Source of the DNA: Halichondria panicea
Taxonomy: Eukaryota; Porifera; Demospongiae; Suberitida; Halichondriidae
Direction of reading: 5' to 3'
Length of the DNA: 64,000 nt
Assembly (NCBI RefSeq): GCF_963675165.1
Contig: NC_087391.1
Location: forward strand, 5,173,626-5,237,625
Part shown: positions 48,347 through 60,700 of the stretch, one piece after another
How positions within the stretch are numbered: position 1 is the stretch's first letter
Layout of the letters: each line of letters begins with the position of its first letter
Program-made: the position numbers and the translations under genes
The notes under the pieces: model-generated
Told to the model about the DNA's origin: nothing
Databases searched by the model: none
What the model saw: the letters and a program-made list of their open reading frames with translations, nothing else

Positions 48347-51300
48347 CACACACACACACACACACACCTCACACACACACACAGCGTAAGAAGCACTATT
48401 GGAGACTGGACACCAAGTGCCTCACTCTATACAAAAGTGATACCAGCTCTAACTACTATCGTGAGATATCCCTCGCCGATATACTGGCCGTTGACCAGAT
48501 GGTGAACCCTGAACTTTACCCTTTGGCCCCTCCACACGTGTTTGAGATAGTCACACAACAGGTGACCTACTATGTGGGGGTGGACATGACAGGAGCTCTA
48601 CCTATGGACCTCAGGCCATCCAAAGCAGTCGATCGTAAGCTCTAGTTCCAGTATAATGAATGATACCTTCCCTGGGTCTGCCTAGAATTGTCAGGAAGTG
48701 GCTATAATAATACTTTAGATTTTACAGTATAGCATAATTATGGTAAGCTAGGCCTAACAGTTGTCTTATGGTTAGTACGATTGAAAACAGTATGGGAAGA
48801 TCCAGATAGTAACACGTGGGATATTTTAGTAATACGTACATGTTGGTAAATATACAGTGTAACTAAAAACAAGGCAATGTGACTATAAATTGTTATAGCT
48901 ATGTACAGTATAGTCCTCCCTCCACTGCTCTCCCTCCTATACAGCCAACTCCATCAATCTCCTCGGTGACGTGTCTCACCTCTCTCTGACTCAACTGGAG
49001 GACTGGGGTATTGGACTGGCCGTGGGTATCATGTGGGAGGAGGCTCTACACAGTGCACTCATGCCCGTCACCCCTCAGGCATCAATGGGCTCTCTAGCTG
49101 AAGGTACACACACACTCTAGAATGTTTGAGTGCCTCTAACTTTAGTTTGGGCTGTCCAATTTGAAAAGGAAAGGTTTTATCCCGTAGCTCTTTGATAGCT
49201 CTAACAGATGGTATGTTTAGTTAAGTCCGTTACGTGTACTTGAATTTGTAGGTCCCCATAATTATAATGTATTTATCAGCATGTGTATCACACACACCCA
49301 CACACACACCCACACACACACACACACACACAGTTGGTGTGGGTGGAGGAATGAATCGTGGCCCCTCCTTCAGAACTCACAGAGGCTCTCTCCGGGGATC
49401 CCTCAGGGGTAGCTTCCGTGGCAACAGAGCTAGTTCATTCAGAGGCGGGTCATTTCACGGTCGCAAGGGGTCGATGCGAGGATCATTCCGTGTCCCTAAG
49501 GAGCGTCCAGGAGGTGGTACCACGCCCATACGAGGAGGCAACGCACCTGTCAAGCAGCCAAAGGTTGAGACAAAGATGGACATCAGTCTTTTCTATCAGA
49601 TCTTCCCAGAGGAGATCCTCGGCTCTGGCCAGTTTGGTACCGTGTATGGAGGTAAGGGGAGAAGCTTGTACTGTAGGTTACATAGACTGTGCAGGGTGTC
49701 ATACAGGGGGAAAGGGGGGATATCCCCCCCCCCTAGCTCCAATTCCCCCCCCCTTTCAATTATGACTGAGTGTCCATAGCTGGGTATTGAAATAACAGTT
49801 GACCTTTTTTTAGCAACATTTTCTGGTTACTTTTCTCATTCCCCTCCTCTACTTCAAAATCCTGTATGACACCCTGCTGTGAATATGATTTAGTGTGTGT
49901 CCCCACTAATCACACAGCCCCTCCCCTCACACATACCACACTCCTCACACACACTACACCCCTCAAACACACCACCCCTCCCCTCACACACACACACACT
50001 CCCCTCACACACCACCCCCTCTCTCAGGTCAGAATCGTCAGACGAGCCAGGACGTGGCTGTCAAGGTGATTGACAAGCTCCGGTTCCCCCACAAACACGA
50101 GTCCCAGCTGAGGACAGAGGTCACCATACTACAAGCACTCAAACATCCCGGCATCATCAACTTGGAGCAAATGTTTGAGACTCCAGAGAAGGTAATAGTA
50201 ACATTGTAGTAGTGTCTATGGTAACACGTACTGTACATATAGCTGTAATACTGTTATGTCATACATGCAATAATATAATTATACCGTGTTACTAGAATAT
50301 TTTGCCGGTGAAAAACCATTGCGAATGAGCCAAATGAGCAGAAAAATTGACCTTTTTGTGATCAACTATTGCGTTCTGGCAAGGATCGTGTGTATTTACT
50401 AGTCACTAATTTAGGTTTTGCGAATTGATCAACCCTCGCAAAGTTCACATATGTTTGATGCTCGCAAAACATTTTAGTAATACGGTATAATTATATTTAT
50501 TATGTACTTGTTGCTGAAATAATTGAGTTCAAACTCATTTAATGTATTTATAGTGACTCTCTTTGTTGTTGCTTTCAGATCTACGTTGTCATGGAGAAGA
50601 TGAATGGAGACATGTTGGAGATGATTCTCAACAACCCTGTTGGCAAATTGACAGAGAGGATCACTAAATTCATGACATATCAGGTGAGCTCCTCTGCCCT
50701 CAGGGAAATGCACGTATACACATGTACCTTATCTGATCACTAGAGGGCATGCTGTAAAAACACGATTGTAAATTGTACACTGTTTATATGTAGGCTTAGC
50801 TGTTGCAACAAACCCAATATATTGTGTACATGTATCTAAGCAATTTATAAGCTTCCCATATAATTATAGACCTACCTGGTAAAAATGGTCAACCTCCGCC
50901 CACGCCCACACACACTACCCCTCACACGCCCACACACACACACTCCCCCCCCTACACACACACAGATTCTGAGTGCCCTGCAGTACTTACACAAGAAGGA
51001 CATAGTGCATTGTGACCTCAAGCCAGAGAATGTCCTACTCACCGCTGAGACTGGACTGCCTCAGGCTAAACTCTGTGACTTTGGTTTTGCCAGGATCATT
51101 GGAGAGAAGTCGTTCAGGAAATCCATCGTTGGAACTCCTGCATATCTAGGTGGGTGTGGTTTCTTTTAGTTGTACACGAAAACTACCGTATTACTAAAAC
51201 CCTTTGCGAATGAGCCAAGCCAGCAGAAATGTTTACCCTTTACGATTTAACTATCTGGCAGTAGCTTCAATGTCGTAGCAACCATTCATTATAATATGCT

Positions 51301-52681
51301 TTCCCTACAGCTGTACGTATTAGTTTTTAAGCTTCTCTCTCTTGTCTCTCTTGTTACAGCTCCTGAGGTTCTCAAGAATGAAGGTTACAACCGATCGCTG
51401 GATCTGTGGTCGGTCGGTGTGATCGTATACGTCAGGTGAGTTCAGCAATTACTTCGCTGATTAGTAGGAGAATTCATATCATGCGGCTTATTTTGCAGTC
51501 AATTTTTTAAAGGATATCCGCCAAAATTATGCCTTTCAATTCATTTGCATTTCTGTACCCAGCCCAGTGTCTATAGTGATAAAAGTTTGTTGCTTGTTTA
51601 TCAATTATCAATATCTTTTGTGTAGCTGGTTCATTAATATACAATCATGTATCTCCGTTTTTCATTCCTATTCCAGTTTGAGTGGCACATTCCCATTCAA
51701 CGAGGACGAGGAGATCAGTGACCAGATTCAGAACGCAGCTTTCATGTACCCGCCAGATCCATGGTCCTCCATCTCCACTGAGGCGGTCGACATCATCAAC
51801 CGACTACTGCAGGTCTCACGCAAGACACGGTTCAGAGCCACGCAGGCAGTCAACCACGTCTGGATGAGGGTAGGTCAAAATAATATGGACTAAGAACAAT
51901 ACTTACTGTCATGATAAAGCTTTGTAGGGTAGGTACTGTACTCACATTATGGTTCAATGGTAAATTTGTTGTGTTAGCAGATGACACTGTTTGTGTGTTG
52001 ATAGATTTATACACGTTGTTTAGCTTTGTTTGTACTGTGCCAGTGCCATACTGAACCATACATGCAGTAGCTTTGTGTACATATATTCCCTACAGTAACT
52101 GTACTAGGATTAAAGTGACCCCACCCCCTCACACACACTCCTCACACACACTCCTCACACACACTCCTCACACACACACACACACTCACACACACACACA
52201 CACATTGCAGGACATCCACTTGTGGGAAGACCTGTGTGCCCTCGAGACCCGACTGGGAGTAAGATATCTTACCCACGAAACTGAAGACATGTTCTGGCAG
52301 GATCAAGGAGCTAAACCACACCCACTAGCGCAACAAAACCACTCCCCATACTCAACACCCGACTCACGAACCCCAACCTCCACACCGCCCACACCACACT
52401 CTCACACAACCTCACCCAATTCGAAACGAGTCGTCAAATTCATGAACAATTCAAACGGAGCATTGCCACCCACGAAACCTCCTGGTGACGAAAAAATCAG
52501 CAAAGGCTCTGCTTTGAACGTTCTTAACCCTGTAGATGATGATTCAGCAGCTGACAAGGACAGTGTCGGTAGCGGGGACTCATCAGGAACCAAGGGAAGG
52601 TACCTGAAACGTCACGACCAAGAAGTAGTTCAGGCCCTAGCTCATGCAGAGAGGATTGGCTATAAAGTTAGTACTGTGTAA
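43705..52681 (+). CDS. PRKD: Serine/threonine protein kinase D
   Basis: DAG-responsive CaMK-group kinase. 16 exons, in-frame, 1070 aa: 43705-43890, 45124-45256, 45689-45826, 46271-46512, 46862-46997, 47148-47377, 47910-48137, 48385-48634, 48945-49103, 49334-49651, 50028-50191, 50579-50683, 50966-51149, 51360-51435, 51677-51869, 52211-52681. Domains: ubiquitin-like dimerisation domain (~16-105), C1a (~120-170, with complete Cys/His set), C1b (~214-263), PH (~415-545), kinase (~657-925). Gly-loop [11 protein letters not shown], Lys686 (VAVK), HCDLKPEN with Asp780, DFG 801-803, and activation loop [11 protein letters not shown] whose Ser812 and Ser816 match the PKD activation serines. It is longer than human PKDs (~900 aa) because of linkers, notably an Arg-Gly-Ser-rich segment before the kinase. 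The C-terminus is VSTV, a class I PDZ ligand form like the VSIL end of PKD1. Head-to-head with the MAPKBP1-like gene. Confidence 0.96.
50282..50487. mobile_element. MITE, family 1 copy in PKD intron 11
   Basis: taccgtgttactagaatatt to cattttagtaatacggta, the best preserved copy outside the array. A fragment lies in the next-but-one intron at about 51186-51260. Confidence 0.8.
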
Positions 52682-52685
52682 TAAA
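52680..52685 (+). terminator. Polyadenylation signal of the PKD gene
   Basis: AATAAA overlaps the stop codon (gtgTAATAAATAAAAC), giving a potentially very short 3' UTR before the convergent TRPT1 gene. Confidence 0.5.
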
Positions 52686-52903
52686 TAAAACTGCAGATAT
52701 TATAATTGTTATTTTTGACAACTGTGCACTTTCTTTTCGATCTCTAGAAACTTCAAAAGTTTGTTAATTTATAGGAATGTTAATTGTTGTCTCTTGTCTC
52801 TCTTTTTGTTGCACTCATACTTTATAATTCAATTAGTTACGTGTCTGATTTTTAAACTTTTTGTGTTCACAATTAAAATAAAATTGTCACCCAAAAAAAA
52901 TAA

Positions 52904-55522
52904 TTAATTTGTTCTGACTTCACTAAAATAGATAGGTGGTAAGATACCATGTTCGTTGCCAGGGCATAGGATGACATCATTAGAGGACCGGTAAAATTGA
53001 AATCCACCTGCATGTAATTAGAACATAATCAATCATTGGATGGTAGTCAACAAAACTGTGTATACTCACCGTCTAGAGCTTTCTGCATGTCAACGAAAAT
53101 GAGTACATGAGAGCTGCTCCTCATACCTGTGGAGTGTGTGGGTGTGGGTGGAGGGTGGGAGCTAGTGTGAGGGTGTGTGTGGGGGTGGGAGAGCTAGTGC
53201 ATATGTGTTTTGGGAGGGTTCAATATCAGTCTATCTTTTTAAACACTGAAATGGTGTATATCATAAATGAATTAAGATTCTTTTGTAACTATAACCATAA
53301 TGTTCTCACCACTGATGACTCCTGATTCCCCCGGCAACCCAGTGGCAAAATGAATGTGGTTACGCTTCATTCGACTCAGGCCCTGATAATTAGAATAATC
53401 CACACACGACTAGTGAACAATAGAAATCACTCACCTCAGCTTGGATGCTTCCCCAGGCCTTTTTGTTGGTGCCATGGACAACAGTTGGGGCATCTTCTGC
53501 CCTTAGAATGGGAGTCAGCTCTAAATCATCAACCTAAAGTAATTAAAACACACGTTAGAATATCTCACCAATAATTATACATGTAGCTAGTCTCCCCAAA
53601 TACACACACAATAATATATACTCAGGATCACACAATAGTTATAATAATTATCATAGCTCACAATAGTTATACTCAGTGTAATAGCTGTACGAATAGTTAT
53701 GATTGTGATGCACCAGATGTGTGGAGAGAGTTGACATAGCTATCAATATGCTCTTACCTGAAGAGTGTGTCCTTGGTTGGCACGGATAAGCAGTTGACCT
53801 GACATTTCTGTGAGGGCAAAACGAGACTTGGGGCAGTTAGTGACAACTCGTCGTACATCCTCCTCAGTGTGTTGCTTGCCACGGCGATGGGAGAGGATTG
53901 CTGACACAGCTACGTAGCCACCTACAAGGAATGGAGTGTGTGGGTGGAGTTAGTGATGTGTGTGTGGGGAGTGGGCGTACCTGAGAGGAGAGTGATTCCC
54001 TCCTTCTCGGCACCGTGTCTGCAGATGTAAGAAATGAACTTGGAGAGCTTGACATCTGGAGGATCCTCTCGATTCCTCTGCAAGGTATGAATAATTGACT
54101 ATATTAAAGTATTGTAACGAGTGTCGCAAGCTGCGCTGCGCTAGATCTAATGCCTCTCGCCATGTTATGCTTTCGCTCAAGAGTGTTAAATATAGTAGAG
54201 GGAATAGGCTATAATGAATTTTACATTAAAGTTACCTTCATCTATATAAATAAACTCACTGGCTTACTCTTGCATGCATCTATTGTTGTTAGTGCGGCCT
54301 GGGATCGAGGCTAAAAGATCCCCTTCCTCCTACGTCTTTGACTTGTTGCAGTTCACCCATGTAGCGTGTGTATGGATATGGCAAGCGGAGTGGTTCAAAA
54401 ATAGAAAGCACAAAACGTACTGTTATTATCTAAAAACCTACGTGTTTTCTATAAACGTACGTGTTTCATTATACTGCTAGGTCTTCAAGGTGTTTCATTA
54501 TAAACGTACGTGTTTCATTTTACGTAATAATTAGCCAGCTACGCTTTTTGTGCAAGTCTCTCTGTCACTAGTCTCGACTCCAGGCGGCCTTGAATCGAGG
54601 CTACTCTGCTGTCACTTGCTAGGTGCTTCAGATATAACCTAGCCTCGAGACCAGGCCAATTAAAATCGTATTTTAATCGGCCTAGATTCGAGGCTTTTTA
54701 TTATAAACGTACATACGTTTATAATAAAACATTACGTTGCAGGAGATGTAGCGGTATAATGAAACACGTACGTTTATAGCCAAAACACGTAGGTTTTTAG
54801 GCATAATAACAGTACGTTTTGTGCTTTCTATTTTTGAACCACATGCACACTTGCCATTATGCCATGCGTGTGGGTTATAAACCGGGGCTACGGAGCTGTA
54901 GTGGGTGGCCGGGAAACTGGTCATCCACTTCCTACTGTCTTTCATTTATGTCAGTCAGCAGCCCTGGTACCTTTCATTAGTCAGCAGCCCTGGTACCTTT
55001 CATTAGGTGGCAGCCCTACTACCTTTCATTAGGTGGCAGCCCTACTGTCTTTCATTTGAAAGTCAGCAGCCCTGCTACAATGGTAGTAGTTCCTTAGTTC
55101 CTTCTCCTACTGCAAAGCAGTAGGGCTACTGGCCAGTAGTTTTTTTTTTATACTTCAAGTAATACTACTATAATTCATTAGACAACAGTTCCTGCTGTTT
55201 TTCATTAGAGAACAGTCCTACTGCAGTGGTAGTAGTTCCTACTGTTTTTCATTAGGCAGTAGCAAACGGTTTTTTTCCCATGCTGGATTATTTTTTAATA
55301 ATAATAGCATGGGTAACGGTAGAAGCTGTTAGTTTCGTCGCATTGCAACCGTTCAGTTACAGCTGGAACAGACACACAGACACACAGACACACACAGTCG
55401 TATCCCTCGTGCGACTACGCCTCAATGCATAACAACTTGCTATTCATATAATAGCCAGCCACTGGCACCCTCCCAATATAGTAATTCTTCACCTTGGCCT
55501 TTCCACTTGCTTTGCTGGCCAT
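52904..55522 (-). CDS. TRPT1: tRNA 2'-phosphotransferase 1
   Basis: KptA/Tpt1 family enzyme that removes the splice-junction 2'-phosphate from tRNA using NAD+. Seven exons: 55522-55493, 54077-53981, 53921-53758, 53533-53435, 53382-53310, 53126-53070, 53007-52904; 624 nt, 207 aa. Conserved blocks are [18 protein letters not shown] (the Arg-His pair of the N-lobe), [20 protein letters not shown] (family RANQGHS-type motif), PTVVHGT and the C-terminal [20 protein letters not shown]. The family's catalytic Arg-His-Arg-Arg set appears present (RH in exon 2, R in RANQGH, R in the [11 protein letters not shown] area). Start [10 protein letters not shown] precedes intron 1 (1.4 kb), which carries inverted repeats and a minisatellite. 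Its stop is 223 bp from the PKD stop. Confidence 0.93.
54390..54842. mobile_element. Long inverted repeat in TRPT1 intron 1
   Basis: Arms of ~90 bp, gtggttcaaaaatagaaagc at 54390 and its complement gctttctatttttgaaccac ending near 54842, separated by ~270 bp that contains further copies of cctcgag/ggcc and ataaacgtacgtgtttcatt repeats. The layout suggests nested foldback elements. No ORF. Confidence 0.6.
54951..55265. repeat. Degenerate minisatellite in TRPT1 intron 1
   Basis: Repeats of about 26-28 bp based on cagcagccctggtacctttc followed by attag, degenerating into ctactg...tagtag inverted segments toward 55265. Confidence 0.7.
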
Positions 55523-55838
55523 GACCTCTTTGATGAATCAATCAGTTGGCTCACTGCACTTTAATGTTGTCTAGATCTATAAAGCTGAAGTGTTTCACCA
55601 TATACTGATAGATAGAAGAGAGACTTCTCTTTTATCATGAGTTTAAGAGTTGCACACAGGTTGTGCAAGAAGATCAGCCAGACCCATCCCCCCCCCGGAT
55701 TAATGTTACGTTGAGTAGGGAAAGGTCGTTTCAGAACTAACGCATATTTGGATTGCCATCCATGCACAAACATTGTTGCATTGTGGAATGTATACAACAC
55801 GCCGTCCATATCATTATCATCAGTTTGGCAACAGAAGC
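55523..55838. promoter_or_regulatory. Shared promoter region of TRPT1 and SLC35C1
   Basis: 316 bp separate the two divergent start codons, so both promoters must lie here or overlap. It contains ccgccc/cccccccc and no clear TATA box. The call rests on gene geometry only. Confidence 0.5.
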
Positions 55839-56123
55839 ATGGCGGAGAGCGGTGAGAGCAGCAGTCCCAAGGAGAGGTCCATGATGGAAAAGTGGGTCAA
55901 GATAGGAGGAGTGGTCTCCTTGTATTGGTGAGCATCAAAACTGGATTGATAGATCTACTTGATAAATAATTTTTTTACTATGCAGGTTTGTCTCCATTTC
56001 TATGGTGTTTCTCAACAAGTATCTGCTCAGCAGTAAAGATTACAAGGTAATGACTGTGGACTTTTAACTTATATTAACAAAATGCATGCACCCACCCCCG
56101 TTCCCACACACACCACACACACA

Positions 56124-56175
<52 letters not shown>

Positions 56176-57603
56176 ACAGTTAGAAGCTCCTCTGTTCATC
56201 ACTCTCTCTCAATGCACTGTTGCCGCGGTAGTGTTTGCTATTTTTATGTCAATAAGCAGGCTCAAACCTGGCTTAGTAAACTTTCCACCCCTGGAGTTGG
56301 ACTATACCATTGTTCTAAAAGTGAGTGGATTTTATAATGTGTTTGTGTCGTGTGTGTGTTCCTCTTATCAATCTTTGTTACCTCCCGTGCAGGTGCTACC
56401 CGTATCCTTGGTGTTTGTAGGTATGATTGTATTCAACAACCTCACGCTCAAGTACCTCGGGGTGGCCTTCTACAACGTTGGCCGTTCCCTCACTACCGTC
56501 TTCAATGTGGTAAGTGTCAGTACTCTCTTCAATGTGGTACTGAGTGAGAAACCATACTGTGAATAGTATTATACCTTTAGTGTAACTATAGCAGCCCTAC
56601 TAATTACCTTCCATTCCCACCCCCGCTATAGATTTTTAAAATACATGGGGTACTAGGCGTTATAAACAGATAAAAATCGGCAAACTTAATTAAAAGGTGA
56701 AATCGAACAAGATGAATCGTGAGGTGATCATAGTGGGGGGTGGGAGTGAGTAAGGAACTGAAAGCTATCACAGCAATCACAGTGGGCTTTTTTTTAATAG
56801 GCCTGTTTTGGCTAACTTTGAAGGTCTGTAACTTGTGGTAGGAACATCCAATTTCAATGTGCTACAATAACATAGTATGTTTATAGATCAACGATTACTT
56901 TCAGAAAAAACATGTACATTTTCAAAATCTGTACCCCCCCCCCCCCCCACCCACACACACACAGTGCTTGTCCTACCTTGTCCTTGGACAGAGGCTCTCA
57001 ATCCAAGTGATTGGCTGCTGTGCTGTGCTCGTCTCTGGCTTTCTGCTGGGACTCTTGGAGGAGAAAGAAAGTGTAGATAATCTATCACTCCTTGGAGTGG
57101 CGTGCGGTGTGTTGGCCTCTCTCTGTGTCGCTATGTACGCCATCATGACCAAGAAAGTACTACCAGTTGTCGATAACAACATATGGCGGCTTCAATTCTA
57201 CAACAATCTCAATGCCATCCCAATTCTACTGATACTGATGTTGTTGCTAGGGGAATTCCCCATTCTCAGCGCCTTCTCGCATTTGACAGATAGATATTTC
57301 TGGATGCTCATGTTGAGCTCCGGGTTGCTAGGCATCGCTATCGGTTACGTGACCTCTCTACAGATACAAGTCACGAGTCCTCTCACCCATAACGTCAGTG
57401 GTACGGCAAAGGCTTGTGCTCAGACTATTTTAGCATGTGTATGGTTTGGCGAGGTGAAACCTGTTCTGTGGTGGGCGAGCAACTTTATGGTCCTTGGAGG
57501 ATCCTCTGGGTACACTTATGTGAGAATGTCCGAAATGAAAGCTGAGAAAGAAGCCTCTAAGCAACTAACTGTTGAAGACGGCGAGAACAATTCAAAATCA
57601 TGA
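55839..57603 (+). CDS. SLC35C1: GDP-fucose transporter
   Basis: Golgi antiporter supplying GDP-fucose for fucosylation. Five exons: 55839-55927, 55986-56046, 56180-56320, 56393-56509, 56965-57603; 348 aa, close to the human length (~364). Diagnostic runs are SISMVFLNKYLL, FNNLTLKYLGVAFYNVGRSL followed by TTVFNV, GVLASLCVAMYAI, TKKVLP, WRLQFYNNLNA, AIGYVTSLQIQVTSPLTHNV followed by SGTAKAC, and MVLGGSSGYTYVR near the end. About ten hydrophobic helices, both ends cytoplasmic. Introns 2 and 4 end in (CA)n tracts directly before the AG. Confidence 0.95.
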
Positions 57604-57723
57604 TTAAAAGGCCCTTTGATATAAATTATTATTTTATGATATATATATTTCTTTTATTATTGGCATGATACTTATATATAATAGTATGATTGTAAAGTAT
57701 TAATACATAATGTTGACAAATTA

Positions 57724-60700
57724 TTATACGGAATTAAAAATATTCAATATTCCATTTATAGTACCAGTGACAAGCTGCATGAAAGAGAAAGGGTATATAT
57801 GTAATACGAGTCACATGACAATCACATGACTTACTAGAGGGGTCAAGGGATGATAGGCCACTGTGCTGACTGTGTCCGAGTGACCTTTGAACTTGTGTAG
57901 AGGAGACGATGATCGGAGGTCGTAAACATATGCACACTTGTCCTCTGACCCCGTGGCGATGAAGCGTCCACAAGGACTGAAGGTGGCAGCCACAGGGAGG
58001 GCGTGGTTTCTGTGACTAGCGAACCGGGACACACACCTATAGCAACAAAATGACTTGTACAAACTTGTGGCCATAAATAAGATAAAGATAATTATCATAA
58101 TGGGTACTAGCCTCGATCCCAGGCCGCACTTCCCACTTCAGTTATATTAGGGAAGGACTTCTTTTCTATGAAGGCCGATGAAGGAGGCTAAATGGGTGCT
58201 TGTGTGCGATTATAACAGGAGTCCTGATTACAACTATAGGTACACATGTAGCACAAAAAATTATTATCCCCCAATAATATTATATTTACGTAGTTACATA
58301 CTACAAGATCAAACCTGTTAGCTCTCATATCCCATAGTTTAATACCGTCAGTGACAGCTGCCGTGAGATACAGGTCGTACGCATTCGGAGGATGACTCAC
58401 GAATCTTGAGCCCTGACAAATGGACAAGCATTACAATTAAGTCATACGTACATGTACGTATGCTACAATCGCTGATGAGGTGCACATACTTTGTTCTGTT
58501 GCAGACAGTGTGGTGGGCGTGTGTGGGCGTCAGTGTGGGTGCGAATGCTCCGCCCCACATTCATATCAAACACCTCCACTGCTCGGTTAGAGCCAGCGAC
58601 CAGAACAATATCTGTGTATTAGTTGTCAGGAAATAGCACAGAAGCTAGAAACAGTCGTTACGTGCAGTGCCAAGATAAATTGAACATCCAGCTATAATTA
58701 TTATCATTCAAGCAATTTGTAATCCTATACACAATAGCCACCCATTTTGGCTATTCAGTTTAGTACCACGTACAGAGTATGACTAAACCTTTGTTTTGCA
58801 CACAGGATTGACAGTATTTGGGCTACATGCACACATCAAAGAAAAGAGTTGTCAGTGGTTGTGAGGACAGACGTATGGGTAAGGATACAGGAGTGGAAGT
58901 CGTTAATGGCTGACATTGCTGTAATACTTTGAGCACTCTCCAAACTCAGTGACGACACTTGTCTATATCGAGTCCCGGACTGGTATCTACGGAGATGAGA
59001 TACAAAGGAGCACACAGCTAGCTACCGGGCACACCTCTTAATGTCATCTGATCTGCTGGTGTCGAGATGGTACTTGTAGAGGAGGAGAGTGTTGGAGGTG
59101 GCCAGGAGAAGGAACCGATCCAGGTAGTAGAACTGGGCCCAGCTGATGTCACCACTGAACGGTGGGTTGCTCTGCATGGGGAATAATGGAACCACATATT
59201 CATATGACCTTCAATGAAATGCTCTGAACTTTTTCAACCATAAGAATCGTTTCCATTTTCCCTAAGCAACTAAGTGTACTCCTATAGCTCTACCTTAGAG
59301 GCAGAGGTGTCCCTATTGTTGTGTGTGGTCCTATCCAGACAGAGAAGAGGATCCTTCTGAGAGAGGCTCCACACTCGAGCTGTCCTGTCCTTGGAGGATG
59401 AGATCATCCATTCTCCACTGGCACTCCAGCCCACTGACACTACACTGTTGTCATGACCTGGCCGGGAAGTTAGATGAAACTTGGCTTACAACTACATTGC
59501 AATATCAAAGCAATTAGCATTTGTATACATGTGTGCAAGCTCTCAATATTGTTCTGATAAGCCATAATAATTGTCATGCATTGACAAAAAGCATTGAAGG
59601 TTGAGCGTTCCTTATATGGAAGACCAGTGGTGCAAAGCAAGGAACTGAGCGTTCCTTCAATGCTTTTTGCTGATGTTGCAAATATTCTGCAAAAAAATCC
59701 TGTAGCAAGATTGAATTGTGTAAATACTCTCACCTACAAATGCATGAGTTTTCTTTAACGAGAGGGGCATCCTCATAGAGTACACAGTGTTGTCTGAGCA
59801 GGCACAGGTCAGGTGCTGACCACACCCACTGAAGCAGCAGCTATTAATGGCGGAGGGACGATCGGTACACTGCAGTGTGGAGGTGAGGTGGGTCGGGTGG
59901 TCTCTATCCACTGGGTACTCCCTCTGGCTGCATTGCAACGACCCCCGGGGGGAGGACATATCATGTAACTTGCACGTAATTATTAGCAAGATACACTCTC
60001 TAGCAAGGTACAGTAAGCCTTAGGGAGTACTTAGGTGGGTGGTTTTTAATTTGTACAGTACAGCTAGTATATTGGCATGTGTGGCCCCCCCAGTCTAATA
60101 GCTCTTACCTCATTGGTGCCTTTGTTGGTTGCTTCTTGTTAGTGGTTTTGGTGGTGCTCACTTTAGGAGTAAAAGCCTTCATCCTGCAACAACATACAAC
60201 AGTTACAGTGGGTACAGGATCAACAGTTACAGTGGGTACACTCAGTGTAGTGTGTGATACTGGTACAAGTGAACTGGTAGACTAGGTACCTTGGTGCGTC
60301 AGTGTAGCCGGAGGACTTGACCTTGCTCTTGAAAGTTAATGGCTTGTCCACAACTGGTTTACCTACCACACATATCACACATATCACACATATCACACAG
60401 CTCGATTACAATACACAGGCATTAATTCCAGTGTTGTTAAAACAGAAATTTTCACCACATCTATACCTGTTTTTTTTGTTCCGGCTCCATAACTCGATGG
60501 ATTTGTTCTCTTCTTCTGAGGCTCTTTCACTGAATATTCAGCTCTCAAAGCAGAGCTTGGAGCGAGTGGGACACTGCATAGTCATCATGTCATGTGATGT
60601 ATACGTTAGTGTGCACACTGATCACCTTGACAGCACTGAGATAACTTGAGTGTCTGTGACATCAGCTCCCTGTGTAAAACAAATGTAGCATACTGTTCAT

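Noticed and set aside
56350-56566. Extended SLC35C1 exon 4 reading through to 56566
   Set aside because: The gtaagt donor at 56510 and the clean in-frame join to CLSYLVLGQ in exon 5 match the transporter family better.
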